Shown here: piece by piece, positions 43,586-52,405 of the stretch
Layout of the letters: each line of letters begins with the position of its first letter
Numbering within the stretch: the stretch's first letter is position 1
Assembly (NCBI RefSeq): GCF_004634425.1
Contig: NZ_SBJL01000002.1
Span: forward strand, 248,001 to 312,000
Direction: 5' to 3'
Source: Vitreimonas flagellata
Lineage (GTDB): Bacteria; Pseudomonadota; Alphaproteobacteria; Caulobacterales; Aquidulcibacteraceae
Length of the DNA stretch: 64,000 nt
Position numbers and translations under genes: made by a program
Notes under the pieces: model-generated
Database searches by the model: none
Seen by the model: only the letters and a program-made list of their open reading frames with translations
What the model was told of the DNA's origin: nothing

Positions 43586-44560
43586 TCAAAGCGCTTTCAG
43601 CCAATCGACCAGAATGCGCGTGGTTTCGGCAGGCGTTTCCTGCTGGGTCCAGTGGCCGCAATTCTCGACCAGGTGCACGCCTTGCAGATTGGGCATCATC
43701 TCATTCATGCGCTCGGTCATGGCCGCGATGTCGCCATCGCCGAACATTTTGAGCACCATGTCCTGCGCGCCCGCCACGAATAGCGAGGGCTGATGGATGC
43801 GCCGATCCTCGACGCCGCCCATCATCGCCCAATCGCGCTCAAAATTGCGATAGCGATTGATCGGTCCGCGGAAGCCGGACTTCTCGAACTCGTTCACGTA
43901 ATAATCAATGTCGGCATCGCTGAGCCAAGCCGGGAATTGCTTTGGATCGTCCAAACCTTTGAGCATCGGCTCGTCGGCCGGCTTGTGCAGATTGCCCCAG
44001 CGCCCGTCCGAATTCGCGGATGAGGCAAAATAGAGCCGCCGCAATGCGCCGCGCACATCGGCCTCGAACTCCGCTTCCGCCACGCCCTCGTTTTGGAAAT
44101 AGGCCATGTAGAAGAACTTGCCCTGGTCCGTGTACATCATCTTGAAGATCTGATTGAGCGGCGCTGGCGGCCGATCGAAATACGGCACGGAGAGTCCCGC
44201 CACCGCGCGCACTTTGCTCGGATGCAGCACGGCGGTGTGCCACACAATCGGCGCGCCCCAATCATGGCCCATGAGCACGGCGGGCTTGCCGGGCGAGAGC
44301 GCATCGATGACGCCCGCGACATCGGCCGTCATTTCCTTCATCGCGTACGCTTCGACGGCCTGCGGCTTATCCGAGCCGCCATAGCCGCGTACATCGATCG
44401 CGCACGCGGTGAAGCCTGCGTCGGCGATCGGCTTCATCTGATGGCGCCACGAATACCAGCTCTCGGGAAAGCCGTGCACCATGACCACGAGCGGGCCGCT
44501 GCCCTCGATCGCGGCGCGCACCTTGATGCCGTTTGTCTCGATCATGCGAAATTCGGGCAT
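43586..44560 (-). CDS. Alpha/beta hydrolase, epoxide-hydrolase type
   Basis: A 324-residue protein. The oxyanion motif HGFPESW, the nucleophile Asp in GHDWGAPI and the His in NCGHWTQQE fit epoxide hydrolases. The cap domain is Tyr-rich (FFYMAYFQNEG and YYVNEFEKSGFRGPINRYRN), giving the two cap Tyr residues that activate the epoxide. It is monocistronic. Confidence 0.9.
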   Translation of the reverse strand: MPEFRMIETNGIKVRAAIEGSGPLVVMVHGFPESWYSWRHQMKPIADAGFTACAIDVRGYGGSDKPQAVEAYAMKEMTADVAGVIDALSPGKPAVLMGHDWGAPIVWHTAVLHPSKVRAVAGLSVPYFDRPPAPLNQIFKMMYTDQGKFFYMAYFQNEGVAEAEFEADVRGALRRLYFASSANSDGRWGNLHKPADEPMLKGLDDPKQFPAWLSDADIDYYVNEFEKSGFRGPINRYRNFERDWAMMGGVEDRRIHQPSLFVAGAQDMVLKMFGDGDIAAMTERMNEMMPNLQGVHLVENCGHWTQQETPAETTRILVDWLKAL

Positions 44561-44626
44561 GTCTCTCTCCCTTTGTTTCGCGCGAGACTAGCAGCAAAAG
44601 CGCCGTCGCGAACTGGCGACGTAGCG

Positions 44627-46492
44627 TCAGGCCTCCTCGGCTTCGCCGATAATGTCTTCCGCCTCTTCGTTGATCGCCTCGCCTCCTTTACGCGGGCGCG
44701 TGAACGGCGTCGGTTTGGGCGTCTGCATGTTGCCGCGCATGAGGCCTCGGCCCGCCTCGATGCCGCCGGCGAGCTGCATTTCAAAGCGCTCCGCGTCGCG
44801 ATCACGGACGTCCTCGATGGTCTCGGCAATGTCGATGTCGGAAAAGCCCAGCTCGCGCAGCACGGCGGCGCTGAACGTGAGCGAGGATTCGAAGAGCTCG
44901 CGGATTTGATAATCGACGCCAGCCTGCACCAAACGCATCGAATGGCCGCGATCGAAGGCGCGGGCGAAAACTTTAACGTGCGGGAATTCGGACTTGACCA
45001 ACGCCACGATGCGGTCGGTGACCTCAGGTTTCTCAACGCAGATCAGGATCGCTTCCGCATTTGCAGCGCCCGAAGCATGCAAAACGTCGAGTCGCGTGCC
45101 GTCGCCGTAATAGATCTTGAAGCCGAAGGTCGCCGCGACCTGGATCATCTCCACATCGGTTTCGATCAGCGACATTTCCACGCCGCGCGCAAGCAAGCCC
45201 TGGCTGGCCACCTGGGCGAAGCGGCCGAAGCCGATGAAGAGCACACGACCGTGCAAATCCTTGGCGTCTTCCACGCCGTCGCGGTTTTCGACCGGCTCAG
45301 GCAGATATCGACGCACCACCAGCACCACGAGCGGCGTCAACGCCATCGAGATGATCACGATCGCCGTCATCACGGCGGCGATTTCCGCGCTCATCACACC
45401 GCCAGCGAGTGCTGCCGAATAGAGCACGAACGCAAACTCACCACCCTGCGCGAACAGCGCCGCACGCGTGGTGGCCTCGCGTTGATCCGCCCCGAAGATG
45501 CGTGCGATGCCGTAAATCCCCAGCGCCTTCACCATCATGAACGCGAGCACACCCGCGCCGATCAGCTGCCACTGATCCAGCACGACCGTCACATTGAGCG
45601 ACATGCCCACACTGATGAAGAAGAGCGCGAGCAGAATGCCGCGGAACGGTTCGACGTCGGCTTCGAGCTGATGCCGGAACACCGAATCCGAGAGCAGCAC
45701 ACCCGCCAAGAATGCGCCCATCGCCATCGACAAGCCGCCGACATCCATCAACAGCGCCGTGCCGAGAACCACCAGCAACGCCGCCGCCGTCATCACCTCG
45801 CGCGCGCCGGAGCGAGCGAGTATGCCGAAGAACGGGTTGAGCACAAAGCGCCCGGCCAGGAACACGACCGCGATCGCACCCAAGCCCAACAGCACGCTCT
45901 GCCAGAGCGGCGGTGCGTCTTCCGGCACGCCCACCGTCAGACCCGCGATCACCGCGACGAGCGCCAAGAGCGGCACGATCATCAGATCTTCGAAAAGCAA
46001 AATCGAAATATTGCGCTGGCCGGCAGCACTCGACGTCTCGCCCGCGTCGTCCATCATTTTCATGATCACGGCCGTGGATGAGAGCACGAAGCCTGCGGCG
46101 CCAATAAGCGCCGCCGCCCAGCCTTGCGCCGGGGGGATGCCGACCCACGACAAGAGCGCAATGCCTACAAACGTCAGCAACACGATGCACGCGATCACCT
46201 GCGCAGCGCCCAGGCCGAAGATTTCCTTGCGCAGCGCCCAGAGCTTCGCCGGGCGCATCTCCAAGCCGATGATGAACAAGAACATGACCACGCCGAATTC
46301 GGCGACGTGCAATATGTTCTCCGGATCGCGGAAAAGCCCCAAGCCGAACGGCCCGATCACCAAGCCGGCGGCGAGGTAGCCCAGCACCGAGCCCAAGCCC
46401 AAGCGGCGAAACAGCGGCGCTGCAACCACGGCGGTTGCTAACAGCGCCACCGCATGTTCGAGCCCCAAACCACCTGCCGCCTCAGCCGCCAT
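44627..46492 (-). CDS. KefB/KefC-type K+/H+ antiporter with TrkA-N domain
   Basis: A 621-residue protein. Twelve or so membrane segments of the CPA2 family come first (GSVLGYLAAGLVIGPFGLG, LGTALLMDVGGLSMAMGAFLAGVLLSDS). The C-terminal cytosolic part is a Rossmann RCK-N domain (VLFIGFGRFAQVASQGLLARG), ending in an acidic tail. ATG 46492 with AAGGA is chosen; the frame stays open further because it lies antisense to chpT. Such systems export potassium and are gated by glutathione adducts in E. coli. Its start is divergent from chpT. Confidence 0.9.
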   Translation of the reverse strand: MAAEAAGGLGLEHAVALLATAVVAAPLFRRLGLGSVLGYLAAGLVIGPFGLGLFRDPENILHVAEFGVVMFLFIIGLEMRPAKLWALRKEIFGLGAAQVIACIVLLTFVGIALLSWVGIPPAQGWAAALIGAAGFVLSSTAVIMKMMDDAGETSSAAGQRNISILLFEDLMIVPLLALVAVIAGLTVGVPEDAPPLWQSVLLGLGAIAVVFLAGRFVLNPFFGILARSGAREVMTAAALLVVLGTALLMDVGGLSMAMGAFLAGVLLSDSVFRHQLEADVEPFRGILLALFFISVGMSLNVTVVLDQWQLIGAGVLAFMMVKALGIYGIARIFGADQREATTRAALFAQGGEFAFVLYSAALAGGVMSAEIAAVMTAIVIISMALTPLVVLVVRRYLPEPVENRDGVEDAKDLHGRVLFIGFGRFAQVASQGLLARGVEMSLIETDVEMIQVAATFGFKIYYGDGTRLDVLHASGAANAEAILICVEKPEVTDRIVALVKSEFPHVKVFARAFDRGHSMRLVQAGVDYQIRELFESSLTFSAAVLRELGFSDIDIAETIEDVRDRDAERFEMQLAGGIEAGRGLMRGNMQTPKPTPFTRPRKGGEAINEEAEDIIGEAEEA

Positions 46493-46619
46493 GCCGCTTC
46501 CTTGCCTCGTTGTAAGCCGAACCCGGCATAACATGGGTTTGCGTAGCGGCCACCCCAAGCGCATTAGACACGACGCGAATCTCTCTATGGTTCCAGGTCT
46601 TCCCCGTTCGGAGCGCGCG

Positions 46620-47249
46620 ATGATCGAGAATACGAAGCTGACGGCGCTTGTCGCCTCGCGCATCTGCCATGACATGGTCGAGCCGATGAGCGCGATCATC
46701 CAGGGCCTTGAGATGATCAAGGACGGCGACGGGAAAACTGACCCGGATGCGCTTTCATTGCTCGACAATGGCGTGGGCAAGGCGTGGGCGAAGCTTGAGT
46801 TTTTCCGTTTCGCGATGGCCGGCGCCACGGCCGAGGGCGACAGCGAGATTGAAGAAGGCCGTGCGGTTGCGATCAAATTGTATTCGGTGCTGAAGCCCGA
46901 ATTGTTGTGGAATGTGCCGACGGTGGCGATGCCGCGCCCGGCTGTGCGGGTGATCGTCAATTTGTTGCTCATCGCCAACGAATGTTTGCCGCGCGGCGGC
47001 ACGGTAGAAGTTGCGGCGGCGAAACATGGCGAGGGCGGCGAAGTGATCGTCACCGCAAAAGGTCCGCGCGCGAAATTGCGCGAAGCCACCGCACTTGCCC
47101 TGCGCGGCGACGAAGGCGAGCTTTCGGGCCACACCATCCAGCCGACGCTGACCAGTCTGCTCGCCCGCCAAGGCGGCGTTGAGCTCTCGACCCGCGAGGC
47201 GGAAGAACAAGTCCAGCTGATCGCCCGCTCGCCGGCCTTCAAACTCTGA
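46620..47249 (+). CDS. chpT: ChpT-like histidine phosphotransferase
   Basis: A protein of 209 residues from ATG 46620 (46587 is possible). The phosphorylated His is in ASRICHDMVEPMSAIIQGLEM, the pattern of the HPTransfase family, which resembles a histidine-kinase dimer without ATP-binding ability. The C-terminal domain is a degenerate HATPase. In Caulobacter ChpT passes phosphate from CckA to CtrA and CpdR. Here it is followed by a CheY-like and a CheR gene, with a CtrA-like box between, linking cell cycle and taxis. Confidence 0.85.
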   Translation: MIENTKLTALVASRICHDMVEPMSAIIQGLEMIKDGDGKTDPDALSLLDNGVGKAWAKLEFFRFAMAGATAEGDSEIEEGRAVAIKLYSVLKPELLWNVPTVAMPRPAVRVIVNLLLIANECLPRGGTVEVAAAKHGEGGEVIVTAKGPRAKLREATALALRGDEGELSGHTIQPTLTSLLARQGGVELSTREAEEQVQLIARSPAFKL

Positions 47250-47253
47250 GCGC

Positions 47254-47268
47254 GTAAACACTCGTTAA
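47254..47268. promoter_or_regulatory. CtrA-like box upstream of cheY-cheR
   Basis: GTAA-ACACTCG-TTAA, 7 of 8 positions of TTAA-N7-TTAA, 46 bases before the cheY-like start codon and just after chpT. Confidence 0.4.
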
Positions 47269-47313
47269 CCGCATCTTGCGCACTGTCGGACACAATCCGA
47301 CGGAGCCTGATTC

Positions 47314-47679
47314 ATGAGACGCTGCCTGATCGTGGACGACAGCCGTGTCATCCGCAAAGTGGCGCGACGCATTCTCGAAGACATGCGCTTCGAGATTGAA
47401 GAAGCGGCCGATGGCCTGGAAGCCCTGCAAGCCTGCCGCCGGCAGATGCCCGACGCCATTCTGCTGGATTGGACGATGCCCGTGATGAGCGGCATCGACT
47501 TTCTCAAACAGCTGCGCAAAGAGCCAAACGGCGACAAACCCACCGTCGTGTTCTGCACCACGGAAAACGACGTCGAGCGCATTTCCGAGGCGCTCAAAGC
47601 CGGCGCCGACGAATACATGATGAAACCGTTCGACGGCGACATCCTGCACTCCAAGTTCGCCGAAGCGGGCCTCGTCTGA
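47314..47679 (+). CDS. CheY-like single-domain response regulator
   Basis: A 121-residue receiver-only protein: VDDSRVIR, phosphorylated Asp in ILLDWTMPVMSG, Thr in FCTTEND and Lys in YMMKPFDGD. It has no output domain. Its stop overlaps the cheR start (TGATG). It may act in chemotaxis, or be one of the CheY-like proteins that couple ChpT/c-di-GMP signals to the flagellum. Confidence 0.92.
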   Translation: MRRCLIVDDSRVIRKVARRILEDMRFEIEEAADGLEALQACRRQMPDAILLDWTMPVMSGIDFLKQLRKEPNGDKPTVVFCTTENDVERISEALKAGADEYMMKPFDGDILHSKFAEAGLV

Positions 47680-48506
47680 TGCTCAACGACGCCGAATTCG
47701 CGCTGGTTGCGCGCGAAGTGAAGCAACGCTCCGGCGCTGTGCTGACGCGCGACATGAGCGGCGCGGTCGAAATCCGCTTGCACCCGCTGTCGCGCCGCGA
47801 AGGCTTCGGCTCGGTGGGCGAACTCATCGGCGCTGCGCGGATCCGGCCGGACGGGTCGCTGTGGAACCTGATCACCGACACGCTGGCGCATGCCGAGACG
47901 CGCTTCTTTCGCGACCGCGCGCAATTTGAAAAATTGCGCGGCGAAATCCTCCCCAAAGCCATCGCGCGGCGCGGCCATGAGCGCGTGCGCGTGTGGTCAG
48001 CGGCGTGCGCGACGGGCCAAGAGCCCTATTCGCTGGCGATGCTCGTCGACGACATGCGCAACGAGGGCCTCAACGCCAACGTTGAAATCGTCGCCACCGA
48101 TCTGTCCCAGCGCCTGCTCGATAAGGCCCGCGCCGGCCTCTACACGCAGTTCGAAATTCAGCGCGGCCTGCCAATCCGCAAACTGATCGCGCACTTTGAA
48201 AAGGCCGGCGACCTCTGGCGCATTTCCGATCGCCTGCGCGCGAGCGTGCGCTACGAACAGCACAATCTGTTGAAGCATCCGGGCCAACTCGGCCAATTCG
48301 ACATCATCCTCCTCGCCAACGTGCTGCCGCTGTTCGATTCCGAAACCGCCGCCGCCGTGCTCGATCGCGTGGCCGATTCTTTGGCGCCAGGCGGCGCGAT
48401 CATGCTGGGCGCGGGCGAAACGCTGCCGGAAGCGACAAGCGGCTTCACGCTCGACAACGGCTTCGCGCAACGCGTGAGCGACGCCGCGCGGGTCGCTGCG
48501 GCTTAA
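47679..48506 (+). CDS. cheR: CheR-type protein-glutamate methyltransferase
   Basis: A 275-residue protein. The N-terminal helical domain is followed by the SAM-binding domain: TRFFRDRAQFEKLR, VWSAACATGQEPYSLAML (motif I), IVATDLSQRLLDKARAGLY and DIILLANVLPLF, where the usual RNVLIYF has become ANVLPLF. The change of the conserved Arg and Asn may alter activity. It should methylate chemoreceptors using S-adenosylmethionine. No receptor, cheA or cheB gene is near. Confidence 0.88.
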   Translation: MLNDAEFALVAREVKQRSGAVLTRDMSGAVEIRLHPLSRREGFGSVGELIGAARIRPDGSLWNLITDTLAHAETRFFRDRAQFEKLRGEILPKAIARRGHERVRVWSAACATGQEPYSLAMLVDDMRNEGLNANVEIVATDLSQRLLDKARAGLYTQFEIQRGLPIRKLIAHFEKAGDLWRISDRLRASVRYEQHNLLKHPGQLGQFDIILLANVLPLFDSETAAAVLDRVADSLAPGGAIMLGAGETLPEATSGFTLDNGFAQRVSDAARVAAA

Positions 48507-48721
48507 GGCGGCGCACCCGCGATCCGCTCCAAATCGTCGTGCATGACGGGCGCCGCGCGTAGCCGCGGCGGCAATGGCGCACGCGCGTGCGATGCGGCGC
48601 TCACCTCATCCAGATAATTGTCGCGCTCAGCCTCCCACGAGAGGCGTTGATTGTTCGCGTCCACCAGCGAAGTGATCCAGGCGAGCAATTCGGCGCGCGC
48701 GGCGGCGGCAACGAAGATCAA
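48503..48721 (-). pseudogene. 3' fragment of an unknown gene (truncated)
   Basis: A coding-like C-terminal part (LLAWITSLVDANNQRL, WEAERDNYLDEVSAA, PPRLRAAPVMHDDLERIA) loses coding character upstream of about 48715, where sequence of different composition begins. The first visible start codons are TTG or beyond the junction. No family recognised. It overlaps the cheR stop by four bases. Confidence 0.5.
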
Positions 48722-49103
48722 GGACCTTCTCGCGGACAACGTTGATGCGTTGCCGGTGTTGATGTTGGCGAAAGCATGCGGATCGACGCGATCTGACTTT
48801 GCGTTAGAAGACCTGTTCCCTACAGATTGGTGCATCGCGTGCGTCGAAAACGCCTACCAAATAAGAATGCCTCGGGAATCTCTGGAAGATCTCGGTACGA
48901 AGAGAATTTCAGCTGTGGTCGATGAGCACCTAAAGGGACGCGGATTCGAGCGCGACAAGCGCAAAATATCGAAATCGATGCTGGCATCATTCGAAGAATG
49001 GAAGGAATTCTCCGACCTGCCCGTGGAAACACAGAACTACGCGGTGACGTTGTTTGGAAAGATATCAAGCGCGCTGGGGCAAGAAGCCCTCAAGAAAGCT
49101 TAG
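48714..49103 (+). pseudogene. 3' fragment resembling an OLD-type nuclease/ATPase end
   Basis: From about 48714 the plus strand reads a lower-GC coding stretch: IKDLLADNVDALPVLMLA, FALEDLFPTDWCIACVENAY, and KSMLASFEEWKEFSDLP to a stop. The pattern SxxDFALEDLFPxxxY resembles the C-terminal end of OLD-family overcoming-lysogenisation nucleases, but this is only a likeness. The ATG at 48651 lies inside the antisense fragment, so it is not an original start. It looks like the 3' remainder of an inserted gene. Confidence 0.5.
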
Positions 49104-50386
49104 CCCCCCTCCAAGCTCTCATCCTCCACCTCCCGCTCCACTCTGAGCGCGGTCAGCTGGTTGCGCTGTCGGCGCAGCACTTGGAAACGATAGCCGTGGA
49201 AGGCGAAGCGTTGGCCGGGTTCGGGGATGGCTTGGGCTTCGTGAATAACAAGCCCGGCGATGGTGACGGCTTCTTCGTCGGGCAAATCCCAATTCATCGC
49301 GCGATTGAGATCGCGGATCGGCACTGTGCCGTCGACATTGACGCTGCCGTCGGGCTGCGGGCGCACGCCGACGACGGCGATGTCGTGCTCGTCTTTGATG
49401 TCGCCGACGATCTCTTCGAGAATATCCTCCAACGTGACGAGGCCCATGAGCGCGCCGTATTCGTCGACGACGATGGCGAAATGCTCGCGGCGGCGCAGGA
49501 ATTCGGCGAGCTGGTCTTCAGCACTCGTCGTCACCGGCGTGAACCAGGGCGTACGCATCACTTGGGTGATCTCGAAACCGTCCCGGCCGTGCTCTGAGAC
49601 GGCGCGCAAGAGATCGCGCGCGTGCAGCACGCCGATAATGTTCTCCGGATCGTCCTTATAGAGCGGTAGGCGCGTGTGGCTGGAGGCCATCGCTTGGGCG
49701 ATGATTTCGCGCGGCGGCAGGTCGGCGTCGAGCATCTTGATCGCTTTGCGATGGATCATGACGTCGGCCAGCGTGAGCTCTGAAAGATCGAGCGCGCCGA
49801 GCAGACGATGGCGCGTTTCCGCTTCCACACCGCCCTCTTCCGCATGCAGCTCCACCGCGCCCGCGATTTCCGCACGCGCGGCGCGCAACACGTCCACATT
49901 CTCATCGACGCGCACGCCGAAGAGTTTCAAGCCATTGTTCACCACCCATTGCACGGCGGAGACGATGGGCGCGAGGAAGCGCACCATCCATTGCACCGGC
50001 AGCGCCACGGCGCGGGCGATATTGTCGGCCGCGGTGATGGCCAGCGTTTTGGGGCCGACTTCGCCGAAGATGAGCAAGAGCGGCGTCAGCACGACGGCGG
50101 TGATGACAGGCGCGAGGTCGCCGTAGATCGTGCTGAAAATGCTGGCCGAGATCGCCGACGCCAGCACTTGCACCAGATTGGCGCCCAAGAGCACCGCGCC
50201 GATCATGCGCTCGCGGTTTTCGTTGAGATCGTTGACGCGGGCGGCGCGTTTGTCGCCTTCCCGTTCAAGTGTCGCCATGCGTGCGCGGCTTGCGCCGGTC
50301 AGCGCGGTTTCGGCGGCGGAGAAGAACGCGTTCAGGAGGATCAGCGCCGCGATGACGAGGGCGGCGATGATGAGGGAGGTGGTCAT
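49100..50386 (-). CDS. CNNM/CorC-HlyC family membrane protein
   Basis: A 428-residue protein: DUF21 membrane domain (SLIIAALVIAALILLNAFFSAAE at the start, three or four TM), a CBS pair (about 200-320) and the CorC_HlyC domain at the end (DGSVNVDGTVPIRDLNRAM). Related proteins transport or regulate magnesium/cobalt. Its start overlaps aroB by four bases (ATGA), and it is third in the aroK-aroB-corC operon. Confidence 0.92.
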   Translation of the reverse strand: MTTSLIIAALVIAALILLNAFFSAAETALTGASRARMATLEREGDKRAARVNDLNENRERMIGAVLLGANLVQVLASAISASIFSTIYGDLAPVITAVVLTPLLLIFGEVGPKTLAITAADNIARAVALPVQWMVRFLAPIVSAVQWVVNNGLKLFGVRVDENVDVLRAARAEIAGAVELHAEEGGVEAETRHRLLGALDLSELTLADVMIHRKAIKMLDADLPPREIIAQAMASSHTRLPLYKDDPENIIGVLHARDLLRAVSEHGRDGFEITQVMRTPWFTPVTTSAEDQLAEFLRRREHFAIVVDEYGALMGLVTLEDILEEIVGDIKDEHDIAVVGVRPQPDGSVNVDGTVPIRDLNRAMNWDLPDEEAVTIAGLVIHEAQAIPEPGQRFAFHGYRFQVLRRQRNQLTALRVEREVEDESLEGG

Positions 50387-51489
50387 TGGCTCTCTTCTTT
50401 GAGGAACGCTGTGAGCTTTTCTGCGTCGGCGTTCTTCTGGACAAACGCGTCGCCGATGGCGCGCGCGAGGATAAGGGTGAGCTTGCCGGCTTCGGCCTTC
50501 TTGTCGGCGCTCATGAGGGCGACGAGCTGGGAAATGTCGTGCGGCGCGCCGGGGGCGCGGCGGAGATCGGTGTTGAAGCCGGCGTGCGCCAAATGATTGC
50601 GGACGCGCGTCGCGTCCTGGTTTGAGATCAGCCCCAGCTGCGCCGAATGCGCGAAGGCGAGCGCCATGCCTGTGCCGACAGCTTCGCCGTGCAGAAGCGC
50701 GCCGTCATAGCCGGCGGCGGTCTCGAGCGCGTGCGCGAAGGTATGGCCGAGATTGAGCAGCGCGCGCGGGCCGGCTTCACGCTCGTCGGCCTCGACGATA
50801 CGCGCCTTGGCGGCGATGGCGGTGCGGATGGCGGTGCTTGTGGCTTCAGGATCGAGCGCGAGCAGCTTCTGCGCATTGGCCTCGCACCATTCGAAGAAGG
50901 CGCGATCGTTGATCAGGCCGATTTTCACGATCTCGGCGTAGCCACAGAGCAGCTCACGCGCCGGCAGCGTTTTCAGCACGTCCTGATCGGCCAGCACGAG
51001 GCGCGGCTGATGGATGAGGCCGACGAGGTTCTTGCCCTCTTCCACATCGATCGCGGTTTTGCCGCCAACGCTTGAATCGACTTGTGAGAGCAACGTCGTC
51101 GGCATTTGCACAAAATCGACGCCGCGCATGGTGAGGCCCGCGGCCAGCCCCGCAATGTCGCCAATCACGCCGCCGCCGAGGGCGATGATGAGGTCCTTGC
51201 GGCCGATGCCGTGTTGCAGCAGCCCACGCGTCAGCTGTTCGAGGCCGGCAAAGCTCTTGGTGCTTTCGCCAGCCGGCAGCGTCACCGTCCAGCTCTTCAA
51301 GCCCGCCGCATCGAGCGACGCCATGAGCGCGGGCCAATGCAGGCTGGCGACGTTCTTGTCCGTCACCACGAACACGCGTCCTGACGGCGCAAACGGCGCG
51401 ATCAATTCGCCCGCGCGCGCGATCAGGCCGGGGCCGGCGAGCACGTCATAAGAGCGCTCGGCGAGATTGACGTGGATCGTGTCGGTCAT
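50383..51489 (-). CDS. aroB: 3-dehydroquinate synthase
   Basis: A 368-residue enzyme. Markers are GGGVIGDIAGLAAG, PTTLLSQVDSSVGGKTAID and NLGHTFAHALE with metal-binding His. It cyclises DAHP to 3-dehydroquinate with NAD and a divalent metal in the shikimate pathway. It overlaps aroK and corC by four bases on both sides. Confidence 0.96.
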   Translation of the reverse strand: MTDTIHVNLAERSYDVLAGPGLIARAGELIAPFAPSGRVFVVTDKNVASLHWPALMASLDAAGLKSWTVTLPAGESTKSFAGLEQLTRGLLQHGIGRKDLIIALGGGVIGDIAGLAAGLTMRGVDFVQMPTTLLSQVDSSVGGKTAIDVEEGKNLVGLIHQPRLVLADQDVLKTLPARELLCGYAEIVKIGLINDRAFFEWCEANAQKLLALDPEATSTAIRTAIAAKARIVEADEREAGPRALLNLGHTFAHALETAAGYDGALLHGEAVGTGMALAFAHSAQLGLISNQDATRVRNHLAHAGFNTDLRRAPGAPHDISQLVALMSADKKAEAGKLTLILARAIGDAFVQKNADAEKLTAFLKEESQ

Positions 51490-52091
51490 TTCCGCTCGTT
51501 GAGATAAGCGCGCAACGCTTCGAGCGTGGACGCGACAGCGGCGCTATGCGGGCTGTTGACGGTTTCGATAATGATGTCGGCTTCAGCGTAAATCGGATAG
51601 CGCGCTTCCATCAGACGCTGCATCACCGCGCGCGGATCGTCTTCCTTGAGCAGCGGGCGATCATCGCGCTTCGACACACGCTTCATCAGCACGTCGAGCG
51701 GCGCCTTCAGCCAAATCGTGATGGCGCGCTCTTTCATCAGCGCCCGTGTGCGCGGATCGACGAAGGCGCCGCCGCCGGTCGCCAAGATATGCGCGGGGCG
51801 ATCCAGCAGACGCTCGATCACCGCACGCTCGCCACGGCGGAACTCACACTCGCCGTGCTTCTCGAAGATTTCCGGTATGCTCTGCCCGGCCGCATGCTCG
51901 ATCTCGGTGTCGGCGTCCACGAACGGTAAGTCGAGCGCTTGCGCCAAGCGGCGGCCGATCGTGCTCTTGCCGGCGCCCATGAGGCCCACCAGCGCCACGG
52001 TGCGCGGTGGTGCGATCCCCTCCGCCAGGCGGCGCATGTCGGCGGCGGCATCATGGCGCTCACCGATGTCGCTGCTTTCCGGGCGGGTCAC
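51486..52091 (-). CDS. aroK: Shikimate kinase
   Basis: A 201-residue kinase. Walker A GLMGAGKSTIGRRLA, DTEIEHAAGQSIPEIF for shikimate binding, GGGAFVDPRTR and LKEDDPRAVM (lid). It phosphorylates shikimate. The N-terminal 30 residues extend beyond the usual AroK. First gene of the aroK-aroB-corC operon. Confidence 0.95.
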   Translation of the reverse strand: MTRPESSDIGERHDAAADMRRLAEGIAPPRTVALVGLMGAGKSTIGRRLAQALDLPFVDADTEIEHAAGQSIPEIFEKHGECEFRRGERAVIERLLDRPAHILATGGGAFVDPRTRALMKERAITIWLKAPLDVLMKRVSKRDDRPLLKEDDPRAVMQRLMEARYPIYAEADIIIETVNSPHSAAVASTLEALRAYLNERK

Positions 52092-52200
52092 GAATCACCT
52101 CAAAATGGCCGCACATGGTTAAGCGCGAACCGGGCTAGAAACTCGCCACATTTTGGGGGCAATCTGGTTCGCTCGCAACGGCAGGGGCACACGAGACCGC

Positions 52201-52389
52201 ATGTTTAGACGCAGACGACGTCGTTCTTCCTTCTCCCGGCGCGCGCCGCCGCAGCTGAATCTCATCCTGATGGGCGTGGGCGCGGCGGTGTTTGTGGGGC
52301 TTTTTGTCTTTTTCATCGGCCAATCGGACACACTCGCGCCCGCACCGCAGGAAATCCGCGTCGAATTGACCGACGCCTTCAAGCAATAG
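52201..52389 (+). CDS. Small single-TM protein, unknown
   Basis: Sixty-two residues with a very basic N-terminal part (MFRRRRRRSSFSRRAPP), one TM (LILMGVGAAVFVGLFVFFIG) and a short periplasmic tail. The ATG at 52201 gives the basic start; longer starts lie in the divergent promoter region. It is followed 16 bases later by the 549-residue gene, so they are probably one operon, divergent from aroK. Function unknown. Confidence 0.7.
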   Translation: MFRRRRRRSSFSRRAPPQLNLILMGVGAAVFVGLFVFFIGQSDTLAPAPQEIRVELTDAFKQ

Positions 52390-52405
52390 CTCCAAGGACG
52401 CTTTC

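Noticed and set aside
44093-46081. Plus-strand frame of 662 codons rich in His/Arg/Asp.
   Set aside because: Antisense to the epoxide hydrolase and KefB-type antiporter genes; no family likeness.
46493-47293. N-terminal extension of the antiporter frame by 267 codons.
   Set aside because: It runs antisense to chpT and lacks membrane or domain signals; the antiporter start at 46492 has a ribosome-binding site and begins at the first TM helix.
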